Below are positions 1 to 5,451 of a stretch of 11,152 bases of DNA, piece by piece. The notes under the pieces are model-generated. The model was not told where the DNA came from. It made no database searches and saw nothing but the letters and a program-made list of their open reading frames with translations. The translations under genes were made by a program, and so were the position numbers. This DNA comes from Bacteroidota bacterium (GTDB lineage Bacteria; Bacteroidota; Bacteroidia; Flavobacteriales; Flavobacteriaceae). Location: contig SBFL01000195.1 of NCBI GenBank assembly GCA_006227965.1, positions 1 through 11,152 on the forward strand, given 5' to 3'. Each line of letters opens with the position of its first letter. Within the stretch, counting starts at the first letter, position 1.

Positions 1-1201
1 TCTTCAGCCCGAAGAATTTATTGATATCGTTCGGATTGAATCCAAAGCCGTAGTTGGGCATTCCCATACCCCCCCATACCTCTATGTGGTATCCTCTGGG
101 GAAATCCAGGCTTTTGTGGTCACCCCACCAGGGCGAATACACATGCATGCCTCCCACCCCATCTTCGTTGTAGATTTCGCGGTTCATCAGGTCCGGGATA
201 AAGGCAGCCATGCTGCTCCCCGTGGAATCGTGAAGGTACTTACCCACCAGGTCGCTCCCGTTGCCCAATCCGTTGGGGTGCTGGGGGCTTTTGGAATTCA
301 AAAGGATACGCGCCGTGCTGCAGGCAGATGCGGCCAGCACCACCACCCGGCCTTTTAACTGGTATTCCTTCCGGTCCTCCCTGTTGATGTAGGAAACCCC
401 GGTTGCCCTGCCTTCCGGGTCGGTAGTTACTTCACGCACCATGCTATTTACGTAGAGGTCCACCTGTCCGCCGCCCTTTTGGGCCGGAAATATCAGGCAG
501 GTCCCGGCTGAAAAATCCGCGTATACCTGGCAGGCTCTGCTGCATTGTCCGCAGTAGAAACAGACTCCCCTTTCATTATTGATCTTTTTTGTAAGCATGG
601 ACATTCGGGATGGGATGACCGGAATCCCCGCCTTTCGGGCCCCTTTGATATAATAGAGTTCATGCAGGCGCGGTTTGGGGGGAGGGAGGAAAAAGCCATC
701 CGGTTCATTCGGGAGGTTTTCCTTGCTGCCAAAAACACCGATGAGCTTATCCACTTTGTCGTAATAAGGCTTGATGTCTTCATATCCGATAGGCCAGTTC
801 TCCCCCAGCCCATCAACATCCTTATGCTTGAAATCCTTCGGGCCAAACCTGAGGGATATCCGTCCCCAGTGGTTGGTGCGGCCCCCAAGCATCTGCGACC
901 GGAACCAGTTAAATTTGGTCCCATCTTTATGGGTATAGGGTTGTCCCTCGATCTCCCACCCACCCCAGGCGGCATCAAAATCCCCAAAGGGGCGTACTGT
1001 CGCGGCCCCTCTCCGGGGAGATTCATAGGGCCATTTCAATTGAGTCTGGTATTCCGGACGGGCCGGGTCGAAAAAAGGGCCTGCCTCCACCACGGCCACT
1101 TTCAACCCCGCATCAGCCAGGACTTTGGTGGCCATTCCCCCACCAGCCCCCGAACCCACGATAATTGCATCGTATACGGTAGATTGTTCTTTAATCTGCA
1201 T
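1..1201 (-). CDS. GMC-family FAD-dependent oxidoreductase, N-terminal 400 residues (cut by window edge)
   Basis: GMC flavoproteins oxidise alcohol groups, often on sugars, passing electrons through FAD. The frame is open from the ATG at 1201 to the left edge without a stop, so the C-terminal His/Asn catalytic part lies outside. Visible features are a Rossmann dinucleotide fold near residues 13-41 (IVGSGAGGG, then VVEAG), the GMC-type segment LGGRTNHWGR (residues 105-114), and a second FAD-region segment ASACSTARILL (291-301). A CxxCxxCxxxC cluster (Cys214, Cys217, Cys220, Cys224) sits at about the place where bacterial FAD glucose dehydrogenases bind a 3Fe-4S cluster, so an iron-sulfur centre is inferred. 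No signal peptide is visible; the protein begins MQIKEQSTVYDAI. In Bacteroidota such genes often pair with a gluconate 2-dehydrogenase subunit 3-like gene. None is seen here, though it could lie downstream beyond the edge. The family is secure; the substrate is unknown. Confidence 0.92.
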   Translation of the reverse strand, partial: MQIKEQSTVYDAIIVGSGAGGGMATKVLADAGLKVAVVEAGPFFDPARPEYQTQLKWPYESPRRGAATVRPFGDFDAAWGGWEIEGQPYTHKDGTKFNWFRSQMLGGRTNHWGRISLRFGPKDFKHKDVDGLGENWPIGYEDIKPYYDKVDKLIGVFGSKENLPNEPDGFFLPPPKPRLHELYYIKGARKAGIPVIPSRMSMLTKKINNERGVCFYCGQCSRACQVYADFSAGTCLIFPAQKGGGQVDLYVNSMVREVTTDPEGRATGVSYINREDRKEYQLKGRVVVLAASACSTARILLNSKSPQHPNGLGNGSDLVGKYLHDSTGSSMAAFIPDLMNREIYNEDGVGGMHVYSPWWGDHKSLDFPRGYHIEVWGGMGMPNYGFGFNPNDINKFFGLK

Positions 1202-1220
1202 GGAATTTTTTATTACCCTT

Positions 1221-1228
1221 TAAAGATA
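1221..1228 (-). promoter_or_regulatory. Candidate -7 element upstream of the GMC oxidoreductase
   Basis: TATCTTTA on the minus strand matches the Bacteroidota -7 consensus TAnnTTTG except for the last base. It lies 19 nt upstream of the start codon, implying a short leader. No convincing -33 TTG is found at the usual spacing, so this is weak. The same octamer occurs upstream of the alpha/beta hydrolase gene at 4542-4549. Confidence 0.3.
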
Positions 1229-1318
1229 CTAGGCAGGTGGAAAACACCGGAAAAATTCAATTAATACTTTTTAACACTGATGCAGGCAGTTGGGACGAGG
1301 CCTCAGCCTTATCCCGGG

Positions 1319-3412
1319 TCAGGGGAAGGGAGAGGGATTGCCCCTCATCTGGGACATTGCCTGGCCAACCTCGGTGACCGGTAAGCGGCAGCTGTGGTCC
1401 TGACAGACAAAAATCCGGGTTTGCCCCGGGTCAAACCTTCCTTCGAAAAGAGGCAGTTTGCTCTGTTGTGTTGTGTATACCACCAGGGCATCCGGAAGGA
1501 ATTCCCGGGCCAATTCGGCCCGAAGTATTTCAGCATCCTCGCCGGCAATGGCAACCTCGTAAAAGGGATACTGATACCGGAGCAGGAGCCTCCCCCATCC
1601 GGCGTGATTTTCGGGTAATTGCAGAAAGCGATCCTGTAAGGCCAGGATCATCTCCTTCCCCTTTTCCAGATACTCCTGGCGGTAGAAAAAATGCCCCAGG
1701 TCAAGGTATAGTTCAGCTAGTACCGTATTAGGGGAAGGCATAACCCCGTCGTCCGTCTTGACGATGGGGGCAATCAGCTCTGAGTCTTCATTATACCGGA
1801 ACAGGGGTGAATCCGGGTCCTGAAAGCGATCCTGAAGGGTCTGTATCCAGATTTCTGCCTGATCGAGATATTCTTCCTCCCCGCTTACCTGATACAGTCG
1901 GAAGGCAGCCCGGGCCATAAAGGCATAATCTTCAAGAAATCCCTGGGATCGTGTATCCCCTTCCTTGTAGCTGTGACGCAGGCGACTTCCATTCTGAGCA
2001 TGTTCAGCGATAAATGCGTACAGGGCCCTCGCCTCTTTTAGGTAGGTCGAATCACCCAGGGCTTCGTAGGCATCCGCCAGCCCGCTTATTAGCAGGGCAT
2101 TCCAGGAGGTGATTATTTTATCATCCCTGCCCGGAAACGAACGTCCGGAACGCCTTTGCATCAAAAGGGTGCGCCACCGCTCCCGATGCGCCTGTAATTC
2201 ACCCGGGGACAGGTCATTCGCCCTGGCAAAATCTCCATCCGGCCCCTCCCGGAATGGTACATACCGCCCCTTCTCCCATGCTAATTCCGGCCGGATACCA
2301 TAATAGGCAGCAAAAAGCGGGAAATCTTCCCCGAGAAGGGCTTCCAGCTCACCTGCCTGCCACAGGTAGAATTTCCCTTCCTCCCCTTCTGTGTCCGCGT
2401 CCAGGGCCGCATAATAGCCTCCATCCTGGGCTTTCATGTCCCGTTGCAGAAACGCAAATATTTGCTCCACCACCCTTTTGTACTCCGGTTTGGAGTATAC
2501 CGAATAGGCCTTTGCGTAAACACCCAGGAGCTGGGCGTTGTCGTAAAGCATTTTTTCAAAATGGGGGATGTGCCAGCGCGGGTCCGTGCTATAGCGATAA
2601 AAACCACCTCCCACCTGGTCGAAAACACCCCCCAGGGCCATGCGGTCAAGGGTAAGCTCCAGGTGGTCCCCGGCCCCCGAATCCCCTGAAAGGTGGCTGT
2701 AGGCCATCAGAAACTCCAGGGTAGGCGGTAACATAAATTTCTGGGTTTCCGAATTACCCCCCCATTTTTGATCCCAGCGGGTCCGCCAACCGGTCAGGGC
2801 CGTTTCCAGGACCCCTTCCCTGAATCCGCCTTTATCCGGACCGGGCACCAGGTTCACCTCGGCGACGCCCTGGGCGACCCGATCGGCATAGTCCGAAAGC
2901 TTTTCCGGGTCACTCTCAAATCTTTTTGAAATTTCCTCCAAAACCTGAAGCCAGCGCTCCCGAGTATGGTAGGTGCCGCCATACACAGGTTTCCCGTTTG
3001 GCAGTACCACAACATTAAGCGGCCACCCCCCGGAACCGGTCATCAGCTGAACCGCTGTCATATAGACCTGGTCTACATCCGGCCGTTCCTCCCGGTCTAC
3101 CTTTACGTTGATGAAACGGGAATTCATCAGGTCCGCCACGGAGTCATTCTCAAAAGTTTCGGCTTCCATCACATGGCACCAGTGGCATGAGGAATATCCG
3201 ATGCTGATCAGTACAAGTTTATTTTCACGTCGGGCCATCTCCCAGATCTCATCACCCCAGGGCTGCCAGTGTACGGGGTTTTCAGCATGCTGAAGCAGGT
3301 ATGGGCTCGTTTCCCCTCCCAACATGTTTTGCCGGGTGGGTTCCTTTTGGGTACAGGAGCCTGCGAGCAGGGAAGCGAGTAGGCCAAACCAGAGCAAAGC
3401 GGGGAATTTCAT
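1319..3412 (-). CDS. YyaL/SSP411-family (DUF255) thioredoxin-domain lipoprotein
   Basis: The 697-residue product has the two-part layout of the YyaL/SSP411 family: an N-terminal thioredoxin-like domain (about residues 25-190) and a C-terminal six-hairpin (alpha/alpha barrel) region like that of glycosidases. Diagnostic motifs are ETSPYLLQH near residue 34, the active-site-like CHWCH (Cys76, Cys79), [10 protein letters not shown] (103-112), GGWPLN with the likely cis-Pro (128-133), [10 protein letters not shown] (265-274) and [10 protein letters not shown] (285-294). The C-terminal Cys pair (VCxxxxC) is also present. A hydrophobic leader ending LLAGSC suggests lipidation at Cys20. The lipobox is slightly non-canonical (Ser at -1), and a cleaved or membrane-anchored form cannot be excluded. 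Many family members are cytosolic, so an envelope location is notable. The substrate is unknown in the family. The length is typical and the frame intact. The TGA stop lies 117 nt before the GMC gene, which has its own possible promoter. Confidence 0.92.
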   Translation of the reverse strand: MKFPALLWFGLLASLLAGSCTQKEPTRQNMLGGETSPYLLQHAENPVHWQPWGDEIWEMARRENKLVLISIGYSSCHWCHVMEAETFENDSVADLMNSRFINVKVDREERPDVDQVYMTAVQLMTGSGGWPLNVVVLPNGKPVYGGTYHTRERWLQVLEEISKRFESDPEKLSDYADRVAQGVAEVNLVPGPDKGGFREGVLETALTGWRTRWDQKWGGNSETQKFMLPPTLEFLMAYSHLSGDSGAGDHLELTLDRMALGGVFDQVGGGFYRYSTDPRWHIPHFEKMLYDNAQLLGVYAKAYSVYSKPEYKRVVEQIFAFLQRDMKAQDGGYYAALDADTEGEEGKFYLWQAGELEALLGEDFPLFAAYYGIRPELAWEKGRYVPFREGPDGDFARANDLSPGELQAHRERWRTLLMQRRSGRSFPGRDDKIITSWNALLISGLADAYEALGDSTYLKEARALYAFIAEHAQNGSRLRHSYKEGDTRSQGFLEDYAFMARAAFRLYQVSGEEEYLDQAEIWIQTLQDRFQDPDSPLFRYNEDSELIAPIVKTDDGVMPSPNTVLAELYLDLGHFFYRQEYLEKGKEMILALQDRFLQLPENHAGWGRLLLRYQYPFYEVAIAGEDAEILRAELAREFLPDALVVYTTQQSKLPLFEGRFDPGQTRIFVCQDHSCRLPVTEVGQAMSQMRGNPSPFP

Positions 3413-3438
3413 AAATCCAGGTGTTTCTCGGATCGAGC

Positions 3439-3446
3439 CAAAAGTA
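3439..3446 (-). promoter_or_regulatory. Candidate -7 promoter element of the DUF255 lipoprotein gene
   Basis: TACTTTTG on the minus strand is a full match to the Bacteroidota TAnnTTTG -7 consensus and lies 26 nt upstream of the ATG at 3412. The place where a -33 TTG would be expected (roughly 3466-3470) is occupied by the left CAGTT repeat array, and no TTG is seen there. Confidence 0.45.
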
Positions 3447-3462
3447 CGAATATCTTAAGTAT

Positions 3463-3509
3463 GCAGTCGCAGTTCGCAGTTCGCAGTTGGCAGTCGCAGT
3501 TGGCAGTTG
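3463..3509 (+). repeat. Left array of short CAGTT-type tandem repeats
   Basis: About seven tandem units of 6-7 bp based on CAGTT followed by CG or GG (CAGTTCG, CAGTTGG and a shortened CAGTCG). Low-complexity repeats of this sort are, from memory, scattered between genes in several flavobacterial genomes. The array forms the outer left flank of the nested repeat region and touches the promoter area of the DUF255 gene. Confidence 0.8.
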
Positions 3510-3524
3510 ATTTTTCCAATACAT

Positions 3525-3737
3525 GTTCAAGGTTGAAAGGTTAAATGTCCAAGCAGGTTAATTTGCAAACCCATCATCAATGTCATTTCGAATCCCGGGG
3601 ATCCGGGATGAGAAATCTCAATGGGCATCCTCAGTACTTCCATTATGGGATTACTCACGCACCGCTTTTGGCGGTGATTCGAAATGACACTTAGGCCTAT
3701 TAAGTATAACACCCCGATGAAACTTTGAACCTGGAAC
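3525..3737. repeat. Middle imperfect inverted repeat pair
   Basis: The left arm (3525-3542, beginning GTTCAAGGTTGAAAG) and the reverse complement of the right arm (3721-3737, GTTCCAGGTTCAAAGTT) agree except for two mismatches and one extra G in the left arm. The pair encloses the core element symmetrically. Confidence 0.65.
3581..3689. repeat. Core palindromic repeat with 14-bp perfect terminal arms (MITE/REP-like)
   Basis: The arms TGTCATTTCGAATC (3581-3594) and its exact reverse complement (3676-3689) bound 109 bp. Inside are smaller hairpins: ATCCCGG/CCGGGAT (3592-3598 and 3603-3609, 4-nt loop), TGAGA/TCTCA (3609-3620) and CACCGC/GCGGTG (3660-3665 and 3671-3676, 5-nt loop). Together they suggest a cloverleaf-like fold. 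The arm sequence with an inner GAGAAATCTC is, from memory, a common interspersed intergenic motif in Bacteroidota. No transposase is present, so any mobility would have to be non-autonomous. Confidence 0.75.
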
Positions 3738-3753
3738 CCCAATGGAATCTTAT

Positions 3754-3784
3754 CTGCCCGCTGCCCACTGCGACTGGTTACTGC
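3754..3784 (-). repeat. Right, inverted CAGT-type repeat cluster
   Basis: Read on the minus strand, this stretch has degenerate GCAGT and GGGCAG units (GCAGTAACCAGTCGCAGT then GGGCAGCGGGCAG). It mirrors the left array in opposite orientation and begins 9 nt after the stop codon of the alpha/beta hydrolase gene. Confidence 0.55.
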
Positions 3785-3793
3785 TTCCTCTCC

Positions 3794-4513
3794 CTACTGT
3801 CTCGAATGCTTAAGGAACCACTCATATAGCCCGTCCTCCCTGTAGGCCCGTTCCCAGGAATTATGCCCAACCCCTTCATAGGCCGTCAGGCGTACATCAT
3901 ACCCCATCCCCTGCAACTTCTGAACCATCTGTTCGGATTCTGAAAACGGGATCACCGGGTCTTCCGTACCGTGGAATACCCAGATAGGCAGGCTCCGGTC
4001 GATCCAATGGGCATAGGGCACGGGAGTCATGCCGCAAACCACCGCCATGGCGGCAAAGGTATCCGGAAACTGTGCAGCCATTTCCCAGCAGGCATTACCG
4101 CCCCGGCTTAGACCGGTCAGGTAAATCCGCTTGGGGTCCACGCGATTGTCGGAAACCACCTTGTCCAAAAGCGCCATAACAGCGCGGACATTCCACCATT
4201 GCTTTTCATGCGGGTTCTGGGGTGCCAGGATGAGAAATGGAAATTCCGCACCCTCCGACACCAGTTTCGGAAGGCCATTTTTTCGGACCTCGTCAAGGGA
4301 GGCTCCTGATTCCCCTCCGCCATGGAGAAAAAGCAGTAGCGGGAATTCCTTCCCCTTTTGCACTGAATATTCGGGAGGGTAATACAGGAAGTAGCCCAGG
4401 GTTTCGGTAACAGATACCTGCTCCTTTCCCGAGACAAGTCCGGAGGGTTCCCCGCATCCCACAAAGAATATCAACAAGATCGACAGGAGCACAAATCTGG
4501 ACTTCTTTTCCAT
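3794..4513 (-). CDS. Alpha/beta-hydrolase lipoprotein (prolyl-oligopeptidase/esterase-like, COG4099 type)
   Basis: The 239-residue product is a predicted secreted serine hydrolase. A hydrophobic leader ends in FVGC, giving a lipobox with Cys20, so it is probably anchored in the envelope. Fold motifs are the oxyanion-hole HGGG (residues 64-67), the nucleophile elbow GLSRGG with Ser136, an acid in HGTEDP (Asp185) and the catalytic His in GVGHNSW (His217). The ILAPQNP segment (95-101) and the late HGTED are typical of PHB-depolymerase-like or 'predicted peptidase' esterases. I chose the ATG at 4513 because it directly precedes the signal sequence MEKKSRF. An in-frame ATG at 4534 would add seven residues before the leader and would start at about the predicted transcription start. 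The substrate is not predictable. The gene is flanked downstream by the nested repeats and is probably monocistronic. Confidence 0.88.
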   Translation of the reverse strand: MEKKSRFVLLSILLIFFVGCGEPSGLVSGKEQVSVTETLGYFLYYPPEYSVQKGKEFPLLLFLHGGGESGASLDEVRKNGLPKLVSEGAEFPFLILAPQNPHEKQWWNVRAVMALLDKVVSDNRVDPKRIYLTGLSRGGNACWEMAAQFPDTFAAMAVVCGMTPVPYAHWIDRSLPIWVFHGTEDPVIPFSESEQMVQKLQGMGYDVRLTAYEGVGHNSWERAYREDGLYEWFLKHSRQ

Positions 4514-4541
4514 GTAGACAATTTCATGAAACACAACGCCC

Positions 4542-4549
4542 TAAAGATA
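4542..4549 (-). promoter_or_regulatory. Candidate -7 element of the hydrolase gene; favours the 4513 start
   Basis: TATCTTTA on the minus strand is one base off the TAnnTTTG consensus and identical to the candidate upstream of the GMC gene. Transcription would begin near 4535, leaving a leader of about 22 nt before the ATG at 4513 but none before the ATG at 4534. No clear -33 TTG is present. Confidence 0.3.
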
Positions 4550-4718
4550 TTGATTCGGCGAGAATCCGGTGCCTGGTGGGAAATTGTTCGGAACCTTCAG
4601 CTATTGGCAGGTTTCGGTGGTCCGACTTGCCTGCTCAACTGCAAGCTGACACGCATCATTTCTGAAAGGGCAGTGAATTCCTAAATTAGGCAAAGTAGGG
4701 TCCTTAAAGGATGTACAT

Positions 4719-4943
4719 ATGAACGACCTCAGGAATCTTTTACAGGAAATTACAGTACTAACGAACGAAATCAGAACCAACTACCCGGAATTGTACCGGT
4801 ACCTTGATGAAAATCCCCTGACCGTGCCTGTCAGCCGCCACCCCCAAATCGACAGGGCCGTGCTGCAGGAGTACCTGCAGGAATTGCGGGAGCTGCTGAG
4901 ACATCACCTCGAAACGCATAAGGCCGCGAACAACCTTAGCTAA
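4719..4943 (+). CDS. Small hypothetical helical protein (74 residues)
   Basis: I do not know a function for this protein. It has no signal peptide or membrane segment and looks largely helical and cytosolic. There is an N-terminal helix (residues 2-20), a turn-rich middle with ELYRYLDENPLTVP (24-37), and a charged C-terminal helix (about 43-68) with Leu spacing and His62, His63 and His67. The composition and proline-containing centre look like real protein, and similar short proteins with a YPELY-LDENP core are, as I recall, widespread in flavobacteria. An AAAGGA stretch a few bases upstream of the ATG could serve as a ribosome site. It is the first plus-strand gene after the strand switch and ends 141 nt before the metal-uptake-like cluster. 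It may share that transcript, but the gap suggests an independent unit. Confidence 0.72.
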   Translation: MNDLRNLLQEITVLTNEIRTNYPELYRYLDENPLTVPVSRHPQIDRAVLQEYLQELRELLRHHLETHKAANNLS

Positions 4944-5061
4944 GATAAAAATAGAGCCATGGGAGAAATTGCCACTTCGGATATCGTAAAGATCTGATTC
5001 ACCGGCAAACTTCCCTGAAATTCGTTTGCAGCCTTCACATTTCGTTAACACCTGAAATACA

Positions 5062-5080
5062 GCTAAAAGTGTAATTTAGC
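5062..5080. promoter_or_regulatory. Short inverted repeat just upstream of the receptor operon
   Basis: The arms GCTAAA and TTTAGC are separated by 7 bp and end 4 bp before the ATG at 5085. The position and symmetry suit a repressor operator or a translational hairpin controlling the operon. No regulator is identified and 6-bp arms can occur by chance, so this is tentative. Confidence 0.3.
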
Positions 5081-5084
5081 GACC

Positions 5085-5384
5085 ATGAAAATGAGTCCGC
5101 TGCGCTGGTTTGCTTCACTCTTCCTGCTCCTGATATTCCTGGGAAGCAAATCCATGGAGTATCATTCGGCAGCTCATATGGATGAGGGCCAAATAGAATG
5201 TAAATGGTGTGATTTCGCCCTTTTGCTCCAGGCCACTCCTTTTGAACCCACACTTGAGGCCACACCGGGAATCGTGTTCAACCTTTTGGAAACCCGGCAG
5301 GCAGACTACTCTTATACCCCTGTTTTCGTTTCTAAGGAGTCTGTTTTCCGAAATTTCAGCCGCCCCCCTCCTTCCCTGTCGTAA
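5085..5384 (+). CDS. Small exported His/Cys protein, first gene of the receptor unit
   Basis: The 99-residue product has a short positive N-terminus and a hydrophobic segment (residues 8-20), so it is either secreted or anchored with the rest in the periplasm. After the leader come His27 and His31 (HxxxH) and then the pair Cys39-x-x-Cys42 in ECKWCD, a plausible metal or thiol site. The tail ends in SRPPPSLS. The order leader, CxxC, Arg-x-Pro-Pro near the end resembles DUF2946-type proteins that often neighbour copper TonB receptors. This is resemblance of layout, not an established family match. The start may be the ATG at 5085 or the one at 5091 two codons later. The receptor gene follows after 67 nt in the same direction. 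The function is not established. Confidence 0.72.
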   Translation: MKMSPLRWFASLFLLLIFLGSKSMEYHSAAHMDEGQIECKWCDFALLLQATPFEPTLEATPGIVFNLLETRQADYSYTPVFVSKESVFRNFSRPPPSLS

Positions 5385-5408
5385 CTGACGGAAACCCTTC
5401 CACATTAT

Positions 5409-5424
5409 CGTGTCCCGGGACACG
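5409..5424. promoter_or_regulatory. Perfect 16-bp palindrome between the small gene and the receptor gene
   Basis: CGTGTCCCGGGACACG is its own reverse complement and lies in the 67-bp gap, ending 27 bp before the receptor ATG. It may bind a dimeric regulator, or form an mRNA hairpin that changes the output of the receptor relative to the small gene. There is no T-run after it, so it is not a standard terminator. Confidence 0.45.
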
Positions 5425-5451
5425 GCCCTCACGTTTACCTGAAACCATCTA

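Larger units (their letters stand above)
3463..3784. repeat. Composite nested inverted-repeat region filling the 3413-3793 gap
   Basis: This gap of about 380 bp has no credible gene. From outside in, it has CAGTT-type repeats on the left (3463-3509) and their inverse on the right (3754-3784). Next is an imperfect inverted pair at 3525-3542 and 3721-3737 (two mismatches and one gap over 17-18 bases). The core is bounded by perfect 14-bp arms (3581-3594 and 3676-3689). The three layers share the same centre, so the region could fold into one long structured RNA or cruciform, or it may record repeat insertions inside one another. It lies between two minus-strand genes and could act as a transcription or mRNA-end barrier. 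Confidence 0.7.

Noticed and set aside
493..1264. Open frames of 177 codons (minus) and 239 codons (plus) near the left end
   Set aside because: Both overlap the GMC oxidoreductase, whose frame gives a continuous, recognisable 400-residue sequence. The others are low-complexity shadows.
3463..3509. CRISPR-like array
   Set aside because: Units are only 6-7 bp with no spacers and there are no cas genes nearby.
4514..4534. Upstream ATG adding seven residues to the hydrolase
   Set aside because: It would place MFHEIVY before a normal lipoprotein leader and would coincide with the predicted transcription start.
5072..5079. TAATTTAG as a -7 promoter element for the receptor unit
   Set aside because: It lies only 5 bp before the start codon, lacks a -33 TTG at the right spacing, and has an A where the consensus has T.
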